Shown: one piece after another, positions 1-13,100 of the stretch | Layout: each line of letters starts with the position of its first letter | Numbering within the stretch: the first letter of the stretch is position 1 | Source of the DNA: Notamacropus eugenii | Taxonomy: Eukaryota > Chordata > Mammalia > Diprotodontia > Macropodidae | NCBI RefSeq assembly: GCF_028372415.1 | Contig: NC_092872.1 | Span: 390,684,853 to 390,748,852, forward strand | Direction: 5' to 3' | DNA length: 64,000 nt | Made by a program: the position numbers and the translations under genes | Notes under the pieces: model-generated | The model's database searches: none | What the model was told of the DNA's origin: nothing | The model's input: the letters and a program-made list of their open reading frames with translations, nothing else

Positions 1-201
1 TCAGGGAGTTTGGGAATGAGAGCCTTCCTTATATGCTCTAGCCTATGGCCACGCCTATTGTCAGAATGTGGGTAGGACTTGAAACAAGGCTAGGCAATCA
101 GCAGCATCTGACCAGGACAGAACAGTGTGGAGGCAGGGAGACAGGACAGGAAGTAAATGACAATATTCCCTTGCACACACACATTGCAAAAGAGGTGCCT
201 G

Positions 202-202
<1 letters not shown>

Positions 203-263
<61 letters not shown>
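203..263. repeat. (GT)n microsatellite
   Basis: About 30 uninterrupted GT units. Three short open frames crossing it, with Cys-Val or Thr-His repeats, are products of the repeat. The flanks 1-200 and 264-745 show nothing else I recognise. Confidence 0.97.
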
Positions 264-265
<2 letters not shown>

Positions 266-747
266 TTGACAAGGAAAATTTCATAACCTCTTTTAATCAC
301 TATTGATAACTTTTCCTTCTGTATTTATTTTCTAATTTAAATCCCCCAGGTTGTGATTGAAATAATGTAGTAGGCCAAGTGGGCCTCATTTATTCTGCTA
401 TCAGTGGATCTAGGCAACAGTCTGTCTTAATCCTTGGACAATGAAAATGATGACGATGTTTGTGATAATTAATAGGTCGTCTTTATAGAGCACTGCTTCT
501 TTGTCATTTTGGCTCTAATATTTGTTCTTAGGTCCCTTTAGTAGAGTCCTGGATTCTGTTAAAATTCTATATTCTTCTATATTCAGAGGTCACTGGCCTT
601 CTCTGGATCTACCATTCTCTATGTTTCTAGGTCTCTTCTAGGTTTAACCTTCTATCTGGAAGTCCCCGCTAGATCTGACATTCTATATCCTGAGGTAAGA
701 GTCATAACCCAGAGATGGGAAGGACTTTAGAAATCCTTTAGCAATCT

Positions 748-968
748 AAGTAGTGTGGAAAGATCACTGATTTGCTACCAAAGACCTGGATTTGAGTCCT
801 GGCTCCAATGCTTTATTTTATCTCCAGTATCAGTGGATAGTCCCTTGAAGACGTTGAACTTCTCTGCACCTCAATTTCATCACTCACAAAATGGACATAC
901 TTGTAGAATTTACCTTATGGGGTTGTTAAAAAGAATATGCTTGGTTAATCTTAAAGAACTATAGTTAT
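748..968 (+). repeat. CORE-SINE/MIR-like copy
   Basis: gacctggatttgagtcctgg (tRNA-like B box region), cctcaatttcatcactcaca, aaaatggacatactt and the core ggggttgttaaaaagaa follow the MIR-like order. The 69-residue frame here is repeat. Confidence 0.7.
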
Positions 969-1383
969 ATTTGATTAATCTTATTCTATATTCTAAATCC
1001 CTATCAGCTCCAACGTTCAATATTCTACAGTCTCTTCCAGCTTTAACAGTTTATGCTTCACAAGTCTAGTAGTACTAACCACATATCTATTACTGTGTAG
1101 GTGATTGCTTCCCTGTCGATATCTGTTGCAGTTTTGTCTACCTTGACCAATTCATTTCCAGAGTGTTGGCATCATGTTTTCTTGGTTTACTCTGTATAAT
1201 ACTTAATACTATGCTACATTTTATTTATTTTCAAGTTTACTTACTTGTAAATTCTTACTAAATGCTTTTTGAAGATAATGGTAATTCTCCAGTAGAGAGA
1301 AGAATTAAGCAAAGCTCTCACTTAGAGAATCTTATTCTTTTCTCTCTAACAGAAATATGAAATATTTAATTTAATGATACTTT

Positions 1384-2128
1384 TAAAAGAGGGTTCTGGA
1401 AAGCAAATTGGAATTATTCCCAAAGGGCTATAAAACTGTGAATGCTCTTTGATCCAGCAATAGCACTACTAGGTCTATACTCCAAAAAAAATTTTTTTTT
1501 AAAAAGCAAAAAGGGTCTATTGGTACCAAAAAACATATTTATAGCAGCAATTTTTGTGGTGGCAAATAATTGAAATTGAGGGCATGTCCATTAATTAGAG
1601 AATGGCTTAAGAAGTTGTGGTATATGATTGTAATAGAATACTACTCTGCTATAAGAAATGATGAGCAGGATAATTGAGAAAACCTAGAAAGATTTAGATG
1701 AACTGATATAAAATAAAGTGAGAAGAACCAGGAGAACAAGGTACACAGTAATAGCAATACTGTAGGATGATCAATTGTGAATGATTTAGCTACCTTAATC
1801 AAGATGATGATCCAAGACAATTCCAAAGGACCCACAATGAAAAACGCTGTCTACTTCCAGAGGAAGAACTGGTAGAGTCTGAATGCACTTCCAAGCACAC
1901 TATTCTCCAATTCCTTTATCTGTTTTATTTTTTATCTGTGTTTTCTTTTATAACATAGCTAATATGGAAATATGTTTTGCATGATGGCACCTATATAACC
2001 TATATCAAATTGTTTACTCTTTCAGGGAGGGGGGGCAGACAATGAGGGAGAGAATATTAAACTCAAATTTTTAAAACAATGAATGTTAAAATTGTTTTTT
2101 ATATGTAATTGGGAAAAATAAAGTATTC
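1384..2128 (+). mobile_element. L1 3' end (marsupial type)
   Basis: The order of landmarks is that of marsupial L1 3' regions: agggctataaaactgtgaat, gatccagcaatagcactact, ttagagaatggcttaagaag, ctataagaaatgatgagcag, agaaccaggagaacaaggta, gacaattccaaaggaccc, agaactggtagagtctgaat. It ends in an A-rich tail (gggaaaaataaagtattcaa). It is 5'-truncated and non-coding. Confidence 0.88.
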
Positions 2129-2214
2129 AAAAACAGTGGGATGTTTTCAATATATATTGTTATATGATAAGAAAACTGTACTGTTAACCAAGAAATGTAA
2201 GCTTATATCTTGGC

Positions 2215-2345
2215 ATTGTGATTAACTCACTGTGTTATCATGGATAAATAGATTATTTCCCATACTAGGTCTGAGTCTCTCCATCTATATGATGGGTATG
2301 TGGGTAAGGTTTCCAGGTTCATCCAATTCTAACATTCTGTGGATT
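2215..2345 (+). repeat. CORE-SINE/MIR-like fragment
   Basis: ttaactcactgtgttatcat, gagtctctccatctatatga and atccaattctaacattctg fit the middle and end of a CORE-SINE copy. It marks where repeats resume beyond the presumed 3' UTR. Confidence 0.5.
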
Positions 2346-2499
2346 GTACTACTGTAGTTCAAGTGATACATTCTGATTACACCCCTTCTCTCCCCTTCCC
2401 TTTACCCCTTTTCCAGAAACAAATAATGATTCAGGTCCCACCATTACACAATCTCACACAGAATCAATGTAAAGAAATAGCCTTTCTAACACAATGAAA

Positions 2500-5400
2500 C
2501 ACTATGTAAATCCTTTTAAGGTTTCTTTATTTATATTTTTAGTTCAAGAATTACACACTAGCCAACATTATTATATATTTACATGCTAAGACTGGCTGTG
2601 ATAAGTTTAAATTCAAGAAAATATCTTTTATGTTCTACTCATTTACAATGATCATTTTCTTTTATGACCTCACTTATCCCAGAGGTTAGCAGTTCTTTTG
2701 AGAAAAACATGAAAATCTGATGCAATGATATCTGCTAGTATTTTGCATTTTCTAGCTGTTGAAAAATGTGCATTATGTGCATATAAGAAAGGCTACAAGG
2801 TAATTAGTAAGGCTGATCATGACTACATTGTGAAGCAGAGTGCTAAGTTACAAAAAAAGACATTAGAATTGTGCAGAGACATCAGTAACAGAACCATTTA
2901 AACACCCATGCAAAGAAAAAAACATTAAGAAATTTAAATCATAGGCAATTTTGTTAAAATTCACCTCAAGCTCTTGAAGGTAAACTCAAATATAAACTCA
3001 AAATACAGAACTGACTAAGGAGAAATAGGGGCATCTGGAACTCAGGAAAGATACAGACATATGGGGTAGGGCGATTGTCCTTCAAACATTGGTGACGCAG
3101 AGAGACTGGGAGCAAATCTGAGAAGGTAAAGGTGACAAGGAGAATGACTAAAAAATGAAAACAAGACGACGTTTTCCATCGGTTCATTTTTTCCCCTCAT
3201 TTCCTAAAGCACTTCAGAAAAAAAAAAATGCCTGTTATAATGTTGCATATATCTGGAGAGATGTTCTATTTAAATCTCCATGTAGCTGACAGATATTTCA
3301 GAATGTTGCTGTTGTTTTCTTTTTTTCAATATTTTGTTTTTTGACAAAGTAGAAAAGGACAATTTCTGAGTTACTATGCCATTGATTCTTGATCATTTTA
3401 AACAAAGTTCCTAGTGCATTTTAAAAAGCTTTGCCTTTGGTGTTAAGCAGTGTGACTGGTGAGCTTTCCCTTTATTTCCCACAATTCTGGAGTCTTTGGT
3501 TTTGAGGATCTTCTTAAAAAAAAATCTACCAGAACTTACTTTTATCAAAGATTACTAGAACAAGCATTCTTCTCTGTAGTGAAATCAATATGACTCACTT
3601 TCTTTCAAAACTTAGTGCTTAATTACAATCTTACCTCTTCTTTGACCTCTGCTGGGAAAAAAAAAGACCTTTTGCTAACTTTGATTTATACTGCTTCCTG
3701 TCACAGTTGTACTCATTCTGTTTTTGCATGACTTCTAACACTATAACAATTCCCACTGACTTTAAAAAAAATTCAAAAATAAGTTAAGACTCTTATCTGT
3801 AATTCTGAACTGTCTATGAAAAAGGGTGTTTAAATTACTCTGTTTGGGCACTGGAATTATAGTTCTTAATAAAATGAAAAAAGAAAATCACTAAACAATT
3901 ACTGAATCTACCGGCTGGTCATTTACAGCTTCATTATTTACAGGGGTTTAGGACACAGTTCACCTAAATCATAGGAGAGAATTAGCATTTTTGCCTTACC
4001 GTAAAGTACAAATTAGAAGTTAAAAATGTTTAAGAAATCTGATGATATTTACAGATGTTCAACTGAACTTACAATTGCACACATTACATGTTCTATATAC
4101 ACATAGTAAAATGGTTATGCTCACTGTTGTTAAGAATAGTGTACCCTGGCCAACCCATCAGTTTATTTTCCTAGAAAGATTTGGTAGTATAACTTTCCCT
4201 TGGCTTCCCTAGGACATGTTCGTTTAATTTTTTTTCGTAGCTAGTGGACCTTTTTTTAAATGCAGAAAGGGAGAGAGAAAAAAAGAGAGAAAGGAGAGAG
4301 AGAGTGAGAAAAAGAAAGAGAAAGAGTAGGCAAGTAGTAGAATTGAATTTAATCTAATTTCAGATGTTGAAGTACAGTACTATTACAGTGTCCAATTGTG
4401 CGATGTTTTTTAAGAACTGTATGCATTGATTGGTTGATATAGAAATGCCCAGTTACCCTGTGTAGTTAGTTATTTTAATATATTGGTTTTTCCCCCAAAG
4501 TAAAAAATATTCTTATACTGGTTTAAGTGATAGAAACTAAACATATTAGCTTATTCCTTTTGCTGTTCAACATATAAATGCATATATATGTATGTATGTT
4601 TATACTGACCTATATATACATATATATATACACACGTGGATATGTTGTAAGTTTGGTTTCCTTTTCTGTTGAGTTTTATGTTAATTTAAGGACTGGAAAC
4701 TCAATTATTTATTCAAAATGAATATGGTTAGATTTTTCATCAAAATGTGGATCTGGCCTAAAATTAATTGGTTCATTTCCCAGTTACAAATCCACCTTCA
4801 CTTTCACTAGGCATTGTGCTTTTTTAGCTGACAGTTTGTGTGTGTATGTGTTTGCATGTGTTGTGTGCACATGTGGGTGTGTTCCTTAAGCTTTTAAGCT
4901 AGAATATAAAATCTCTCAGAGAGATCTTTCACCTACTTTTCATTTTAGATTGATTTTTAGAAGAATGAGAAGAGAATAGAGAACACCTAAATGACGTTGG
5001 AGTTTTTTGTCTCCCAGTTATTAGAGTGAAGAAGAAAGAAAAGTAACATTCCTTATGCAAACACAGAAATATGTTGCACTGGTTTTCAATTCTGAAAATG
5101 CATTTCATATTTGCTAGCAGTCATGTACAAGAGATATTTACAGATTGAGATTCAAGATTTTGTTAAAACGTTGCCATTTTAGAGTCAGAATTTGCCCATG
5201 AATTTCATAAAGATGAAAAACACCTTAATTGCTGGCTGTCTGGCTGTTTTATGCTCAAAATGAAATATGTTTACTAATAATCATATAATATCAACATTGC
5301 CTTTGCACAGATTACTTTTTACAAGTTTGCAAACTTAATCATAAGAAAACAGAATATCCAGACTCATTCTCATTCTTTCCTTCAAGTGCAGCATTAAACT

Positions 5401-8219
5401 GCTCTCAGGGACTCTCTTCCTAGACACATTAGAGAATAAATCCCAATCAAACAACTGAAGACAAGATGAGTCATTGCTCTCATGTGATTCAAGAGAGTGG
5501 TAGTTGGAAGCCAACATAAGATTCATTCTCTTGGGCAACTCTATATTTTCCATTATGAAGTCTTCTCATTACTCCTTTTCCTAACGTCTTCATCCCAACA
5601 CAACTATGAGCATTTATGGAATATCCTATTTCATTTCCTTTAGAAATAACTTTGTCTACGCAAAGGTCCATTTGGCAGAGAGTAGTTTGCTTTTGTATGC
5701 TTCGTTCTAGGTCTGTTTTCTCAATTCCTTCCACACCAGGCATTTTATTGCACCCATAACATGGCAATATTGAGGATTATTATGGCTTTTATGGTAACGG
5801 CAGATAGCAGCCCTACTTATAGACTCAGACTCTGGCTTTTCCCTAGAACCATCCTGGCAGAATTCAGTCTATTTGTTTCTTTCATTTGTGTATTTGAGGT
5901 AATAAAATACTTTCTCCGTTACATATTGAGTTAGTAGCAGAAGCAGGAAAGGCTATTTAGGAGACGACTAAGAAGAAATCATTTTGGGGGAAAAATAAGT
6001 TGGGGTTATCTTGAGTATGCACTGTTTTATGAACCCATGCATAAGAACCTGACCATTTCTTCTGCAAAGTTGTCACCAGAGTGAGACTCAACAAACATAA
6101 GAATGGGATTGCCAAAGAATTATCTCAGACTCTGGCCTATCTCTAACCATATACTCAGAAGGTAGGTATGATAGTATGCCACCTTCTGCTAAGAGATAAT
6201 CTGTTGTCTCAAACTCAGAACAAGATGTCTGTGTGATAAAGCACCATTTCCAACTAATGTTAGAAATCAGCCATAAATAAAAGGACAGATAGGAACTAGC
6301 TCATGCAATCTACTGGTGAACCTTGACCCATAGAGCCTTTCATGTCAAATTCTATTTGTATTCTTAAACACAAATGCTGCTTCATTAAAAAAAATAGTGC
6401 TCCCTTAGAGGAAAAAACAAAAGAGGAAAAACTAAACTTCTCAAGTCATTTACTCAATAAAGCTCTGTAAAATCAAATTGTTTTCTCCAACGTGGCCCAA
6501 ATATCAGCCCTTCCATTTTCACATGATTCAAATACAATGGCTTCATTTAGAGGTACAGTCAATGCAACGTAATGTGGCTACTTTCTAAAGGGAGACCTTT
6601 ATAACTGAGTCTGCCAAGGAAATTCTGCTGTTATTTTTTTCCAGTCTCCATTTTTCCTTTTAAATGGACAGATTTCCACATGCAAAAAGAGAGTATTCTT
6701 TCTTAAAACGATCAAAACAATATCTAATCCTTTTACCACTTCTGTGGAAAACATGAAAGTGAACTTCATTACATGTAAGAGGAAAACAGTTTATTGAATC
6801 CCCCAACACTTATTTATTAATATAAAGCTTTAATTTTTTCAAAAGAAGCAGCAATCAGATTTCAGAGGCAACAAAGACATGAGAGGACAGTTCACCTTAC
6901 TACAGCAATGAACAGTGTCTTCATTTAGGAGTACCCCATTCAATTCAGGAAACCTAGTGTGGGAAATTCCACAGAAGTGGCTAGCATGGACTGAGGGGGA
7001 AATCCGCCCTGTTTGTCAACTGCATGCCATGATACAAGAAGCAAAGCTCAAGTCAAATTCTTGGTCAAATATCTCAGGTACTACTGATTCTCATAATCTT
7101 GCACATTTTTTTCTTACCTCTGAATAAATTGCACATCTAAGTTTCTGTAGGTACAATCCCCCAAAGCCTATGAATTTGCAGACAAATACTGCCCAGTTCA
7201 TCATTGGCCACTGCACTTTGTTCATATGTGCCCTGGTGGTGTATAGAGCTGATAAGAGACATGCTTGGCTGCTTATATACTTTAAAACTTTTTCTTATAG
7301 TTTTAAAAAGCTTTCTCTAGTTTTCCTACTATTCTTTGAAGACTAACCCTGTCCTTTTACATAAAAGGGTATGAACAATTTCTGAAGTCACCTGTGAAAT
7401 AGTTTTCCTATGAAATGCCCAATCTCTTCAGTTCTACCCCCATCAAAGACCACACTTAAAACAAAAGCAACCATTATCACCAGTCTCCTTTTTCTTAGCA
7501 CTGGGTGCTCTAACTGTAGTACTTTGCCAACATTTAATGGAGCTAGAGAAGGCAACCTTGGTTTCCCTGACTGCTCAGGCTGACTTCCTTATTATTTGCA
7601 AGGGTGGTACTGCATGCCAAATGCCAATCCTTTACCAGTGAAATAACCAAACCTGTGCAAGGTGTTGGGAAATAGTGACTATCATCATCATCATCTTCAT
7701 CATTCTAACATCGCTTTATGATCTTCAGTACTACTTTCAACTTATGTTGAAAGTATTCTCTGTGAACTATGAACAATCTCTAAGTATAATATCAATCTGA
7801 CATATTTCTTTCATTTAGAAATCAAACTGTGAAACAGCTAGACATGTCCATTACACAAGGAAATGATTCATATTGCTACTACACCTCATTAAGACTATTT
7901 CCCCAATACTTTCCCACTTGTATAGGTTGAGTGAGTTCTAAGCATATAAAACAGAAATGGCATGTCAGAACTGAATTTGGCCATCACGCACCAAATACAC
8001 TTCTATTTTAACTGGGAAAAAATACATACATCGTAGCATAAAGAAGTGTTTAGCAGAAGCAATCCAAATAGTATGAAATGAACCACAGAATAGGCCAGCA
8101 ACTAAGGTGTTTTAAAATCATTTTTTTCCTGAAAAGATTTTTTTTTCCAAGTCCCACTTTTGGCTGTACAACCAGTTTGAAGAGAAATCCAGTCTTTTGT
8201 TCCCATGAGATGCTACTTT
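2500..8219 (-). other. GABRB2: Probable long 3' UTR of GABRB2
   Basis: About 5.7 kb directly after the stop codon is AT-rich and holds none of the SINE, L1 or L2 copies that fill the rest of the window. That is what selection on a long 3' UTR would leave, and GABRB2 mRNA in other mammals has a 3' UTR of several kilobases. Repeats reappear just left of it (CORE-SINE near 2215-2345, L1 at 1384-2128). Inside are a purine-rich patch (about 4262-4328, GA-rich on the plus strand), short TATG/CATA runs near 4580-4632, and an ATC/ATG run near 7681-7700. The left boundary is inferred from a distal AATAAA and the repeat border, not from transcript data. Confidence 0.55.
2526..2531 (-). promoter_or_regulatory. 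Candidate distal polyadenylation signal of GABRB2
   Basis: The minus strand reads ATAAATAAAG here, with a canonical AATAAA at the left end of the repeat-free block that follows the stop codon. Other AATAAA hexamers occur closer to the stop (for example 3471-3476 and one near 6790), so shorter mRNAs are possible. The choice of this one rests on position only. Confidence 0.3.
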
Positions 8220-8567
<348 letters not shown>

Positions 8568-8611
8568 CTAGAAAAAAATAAGCACCAGAAAAAGCAATTA
8601 GGAAATAAATA

Positions 8612-8720
8612 TCTATGTATTGAGCACTTTTTATGGGTTATATATTGTGCTAGGAGCTGAAAGTTTACAGAGAAGTAAGAGTCACATCCTAAAAAGGTAT
8701 ATAATTTAAGTGGGATGCCA
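8612..8720 (-). repeat. L2 3' end fragment (weak)
   Basis: tgtattgagcactttttatg ... attgtgctaggagctg resembles the inverted L2 3' end, 45 bases upstream (gene sense) of the last exon's acceptor. Confidence 0.4.
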
Positions 8721-9689
8721 AATGCTTGAAAAATTTAAATTATACGCAACATGATGAAGTGACAGTTGACAGATGATTTGTTAACTGATAATAATTGACA
8801 TACTACAGGGAAATTCACAAATACAAACATCTAAGAAACTATTTTGTTCATTTGTATAGCCAAGATAAGATGGGTAGAGGGCAAAGTCCCATCTTAAGCC
8901 ATAGGAATGAGGGTCAAAGGGTTAAATGACTTCCAAGGATCATTAAAAGAATGAATGACAAGGTTCTTGAAATTGAGAGTTCTTAGTGACATAACAGGCA
9001 GGTTTGCTTTAATGGAAAGAATACTGAGAGGAGTGGCTGCTATTTGAATGATTTACTTTAGGGCATTGGTCACTCTGTCTAATCTATAATGAGACATTTT
9101 CTAATAGGAAGGAAAACATATGTGTACTTTCATTTCATTTTAGGGACTTTCAGTGATGATTATGGCAGGGAAATATCCATCATATATTCCAATAATAAAT
9201 GTTGGGGAAATTCAGAATGTATTGATTTCTCCCTAAGTTACTGCAACTTTATAATAATAGAAAAATGCTTCTGATGATGGAGTGTAGGCCCAAGTCTATA
9301 TAGATGTATGGGCCACTGGCAAAGCAAGTGATAGGCTCATGGAGGGTTTAATAACCTAGGATGCTTGAATTGGTATAGTAATAACCATATACTCTGCATA
9401 TTGTTGCTTACTTAGACCAGTGATGATATCTTTAGATCAGATTGATAAGTGGATTGATAACATAGAACCATAAAAAGAAACTTAAGAATTGTTTTGAAAA
9501 TTACCAATATAAGTTAACATTAATTCAGGTTTCTACGAAATTCTACCTGGAAGACCAGGCAGCCATCCTCCCACTTGATACATGAAAGGTGTTTCAAATT
9601 ATCTGGGCTCTTTATCCATCAATGAAAGCTCCTCAGGAGTTGTAGGTCATAATTCATCACTGTGTGCTTCTGAGCATCTTGTGATTTAA

Positions 9690-9860
9690 GATCATAGATC
9701 CAAAGATGGAAGAGACTTCGGAGTCTACCCAGTTCAAGACCTTGGTTTCCCATATAAGAAAACTGGGGCCCAGAACGTAAAGTGACTTGCCCAAGGTCAT
9801 ACAGGCTATAAGTGACAAAAACAAGATCTGACCAAGGTCCTCTGACTCCAAGAGCCATTC
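9690..9860 (-). repeat. CORE-SINE/MIR-like copy
   Basis: aaaactggggcccagaacgt, aagtgacttgcccaaggtca and cctctgactccaagagccat are the standard inverted MIR-like blocks. Two overlapping short frames here are repeat-derived. Confidence 0.75.
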
Positions 9861-10439
9861 TCTTCTCAATGTAGTATGGTGATTGCCTGCCTGGTTAGAG
9901 TGGTGATTAAGCGACAGGCTTGCAAAGCATCACCAGGCTCATCATTTGAACCTCTCCAGCCTAGAAGTCCTGCTTAGGCTTGCATTCCATTGCATCATCT
10001 TCTTATGGACACTAAATCTCATAATGAGGCACCTGATATGGAATTTGATTGACAATAATCTTATTTAATATAACTAAAAAGGCATAGAGCTCACTGCTAC
10101 CTTGTTCTGCAGTGTTTTGTAGATTTTTTTTAAAAATGAAGAAAACCTTTTCTAAGTATAAAAACCAAATGATTATACAGAGTAATTAAGAGCAAACAGA
10201 AAAATTGAGACCCTTCAAATAAAACACAATTATTAGTACGCATATAGTTTTGCTCACTAGCTGAATATCTCTGGCATGGCTTTGTGACCACTGAGATGGT
10301 GCTTTTATTTTGTAATTAGCATGTCACCAGAAAATTTCTCCCAATATCTTTGCCAATAAAGCCAGTACTGTTGTAAGTTTAGACCAAATGTGCTTGTGTA
10401 AAAAAATATAAAGCAGCAACAATACTCACAATATTAGCC

Positions 10440-10830
10440 AAAAGATCTGGGTTAAGGTCTTGGTTCTATTGCTGAGCTATAGAGGGGCAATGACTTGGGG
10501 AAAGTCTTGTCTTCTCAAGGCTTAGTTTCCTAAGATGTGAAATGAAGGTGTTGGAGTAATGATTTCCAAAGTCATTTTATCATTAGCATTCCTAGGATCC
10601 ATAAAGGTAGGACTAATAGATGTGACATAGGGAGAAAAACTGGACTGGGAGTGAGAATGCCAAGCATAACTGAAACATTTGCTAGCAGTAGGAACAATCT
10701 TAGCCTCACTTTCTTCATCTGTAAAATGGAAAGATAACACTACTTAACATTCCCCATCTCATTGGGTTGTTTATTTTGAAAACCTAAAAGACCTACAAGA
10801 ATAAGCATTGTCATAATTATGTAACCAATC
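10440..10830 (+). repeat. Two CORE-SINE/MIR-like fragments in a row
   Basis: gatctgggttaaggtcttgg ... aggcttagtttcctaagatg (about 10445-10580) and cctcactttcttcatctgta ... attgggttgtttattttga (about 10650-10830) are two partial plus-oriented copies. Confidence 0.55.
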
Positions 10831-11039
10831 CATTTTATATGAATATCATGGAAAGCTATGCTGAAAAAAACAAGATGTCACTCCGGCAAAGGAGCTGAAA
10901 TAGATATAGAGCTTGGCATTCCTCAGAGACAAACTGGTCCTCTCAGTGACACCAATTGCATCAAAGAAAGGACTAACACCAGTTTATAAGCTGGTGTCAT
11001 ATAAATGGAAGATCCCTGTTACTATGATATACTATGCCT

Positions 11040-11240
11040 ATTAATACTACTAATGCTAACTTCACACATATTATCTCATTTGAACCTCACATTGACCTTG
11101 TCAGGTAGGTCATATAGGTATTTACTAACCCCACATTACAAATGAGGAATCTAGGCCTCAGAGAGGTAAAATGACTGACCTATGATTATAGAGTTAGTAT
11201 CAGAGACAGGATTTGAACCTAGGTCTTTTGGACTTAAAGT
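11040..11240 (-). repeat. CORE-SINE/MIR-like copy
   Basis: cacatattatctcatttgaa, caaatgaggaatctaggcct and ggatttgaacctaggtcttt are the inverted CORE-SINE blocks. It abuts the L2 copy on its right. Confidence 0.75.
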
Positions 11241-11625
11241 CAGTCAGTCAATAAAACATTTATTAAGTGTTTTCACCACCTTCATTTTGCAGCTGAGGAA
11301 AATGAGGCCTTGAGAAGGACCTATGGGGGAATCAGGAAAGGCTTCCCGTGGAAGGAAGCCAGGGAAGCCAGGAGGCAGAAATAAGGAAGAGCATTCCAAA
11401 CATGGGGGACAGCCAAAGAAAATGCCCAGAGTTGGGAGGCAGAGTGTTTGTTTGAAGAACAGCAAGGAGACCAGTGTCACTGTAGCTAGTGTACATGGGG
11501 GGGTAGGGAAGAGGGAGGTAGAGGGTATAAAGTGTAGACTGGAAAGGTTAGGGGCAGGTTATGCAGGGCTTTGAATTTCAGAGGATTATATATTTGATCC
11601 TGGAGGTGATAGGAAGCCACTGGAG

Positions 11626-11699
<74 letters not shown>

Positions 11700-11790
11700 T
11701 AGGTGACATGGTCAAATATGCACTTTAGGAAGATCATTTTGACAGTTGAGTAGAAGGTAAATTGGAGGTGGGTGGGTGGGGTCGCTCTTA
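11225..11790 (-). mobile_element. L2 LINE fragment containing a (GT)n run
   Basis: Inverted L2 3' text: aaaacatttattaagtgttt, gaagagcattccaaacatg, aacagcaaggagaccagtgt, gggctttgaatttcagagga, gtgacatggtcaaat, aggaagatcattttgacag. The (GT)n at 11628-11697 has expanded inside it. The 83-residue frame at 11323-11574 is part of this repeat. Confidence 0.8.
11628..11697. repeat. (GT)n microsatellite inside L2
   Basis: About 35 uninterrupted GT units. Confidence 0.97.
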
Positions 11791-11904
11791 CTACACACAG
11801 ACTATTCAGTAAATGTATTCAGTAAAACCTCTTAGTATGGCAACTCTGGATTATATCTGAACCAGGAAAAAAAATCATTGTTTTCATACAGAGACTCAAC
11901 GCTG

Positions 11905-11930
11905 TGTATATACACATATACGTATATGTG

Positions 11931-11991
<61 letters not shown>

Positions 11992-12000
11992 ACACATATA
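11905..12000. repeat. TATG/(GT)n microsatellite
   Basis: A (TG)n core of about 20 units is flanked by TATA/CATA-rich arms. Confidence 0.95.
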
Positions 12001-12269
12001 GATGATACTAAATCATGAAGCATATACTGGAGAGAGGGGTACATAAGACTATTCCACTTTTTAACTGAAGTACACAGAGGAGCTAACTACAACATTCACT
12101 GTTAACATATTAGCTATGTTGACCTCCAATATACACCTCCCTCTTCCTCAGTTAATTTCTCCTTGTAAGCTCTACCCTTTCTCCATAACAGTCTATGTAT
12201 AAGCTCTGTGGGCATTTTTCTTCTTTTCCTATATGTGGTTTTTTAAAAGAATGTTTTTTTTTCTTCCGC

Positions 12270-13100
12270 GCTTAATACAATTTTATTTTTTCCAATTACA
12301 TGTAAAGATAGTTTTCAACATTCATTTTAAGATTTTGAGTTCTAAATATTTTTCTCCCACCCTTCCCCAAATTGGTAAGCAACTTGATATAGGCAATATA
12401 TGTACAATTATATTAAGCGTATTTCCACATTGGTCATGCTGTGAAAGAGTAATCAGAACAGAGGGGGAAAACCTCAAGATAGAAAAAGCAAAAAACCCAG
12501 TAAATGTTAAACTTCAATCTGCATTCACACTCCATAGTTGTTTCTCTGGGTGTGAACAGCATTTTCTATCATGAATCTTTTGGGATTGTATTAGATCACT
12601 GTATTTCTGAGAAGAGCTAAGTCTATCTAAGTTGGTCATCACATAATTTTGCTGTTACTGTGTACAATGTTCTCCTGGTTCTGCTCACTTCATTCAGCAT
12701 CAGTTCATATATTTCTAGGTTTTTCTGAAATTCACCTGCTCACCATTTCTTATAGTACAATAGTATTTGATTGCAATCATATACCACAGCTTGTTCAGTC
12801 ACTCCCCCGAGGATGGGCATCCCCTCAAGTTCCAATTTTCTGTCACCACAAAAAAAAAAAAACTGCTATATTTTTTGTAGATATAAGTCCCTTTGCTTTT
12901 TCTTTGATCTCTTTGGGACATAGATTAAGTAGTGGTATTGTTGTGTCAAAGGGTATGCACAGTTTTATAGCCCTTTGGATGCAGTTCCAAATTGTTCTCC
13001 AGAATGCTTGGACTAGCTCTGAATTGTGCATTAGGGTCCTTATTTTTCCACATCCTCCACAGAATGTCCTGTTTCTTTTTTGTCACATTGTCCCAAAGAA
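12270..13100 (-). mobile_element. L1 3' end, minus orientation (first of a tandem pair)
   Basis: The inverted L1 3' landmarks are present: tccaattacatgtaaagata (3' terminus), tgttctcctggttctgctca, ccatttcttatagtacaata, gatgggcatcccctcaag, aaagggtatgcacagtttta. The open frames on the plus strand here are antisense L1, not genes. Confidence 0.88.

Noticed and set aside
9870-9990. tRNA-like stretch (gttagagtggtgattaagcg ... tttgaacctc)
   Set aside because: No cloverleaf pairing could be drawn with proper stems. It is more likely a decayed SINE head or chance.
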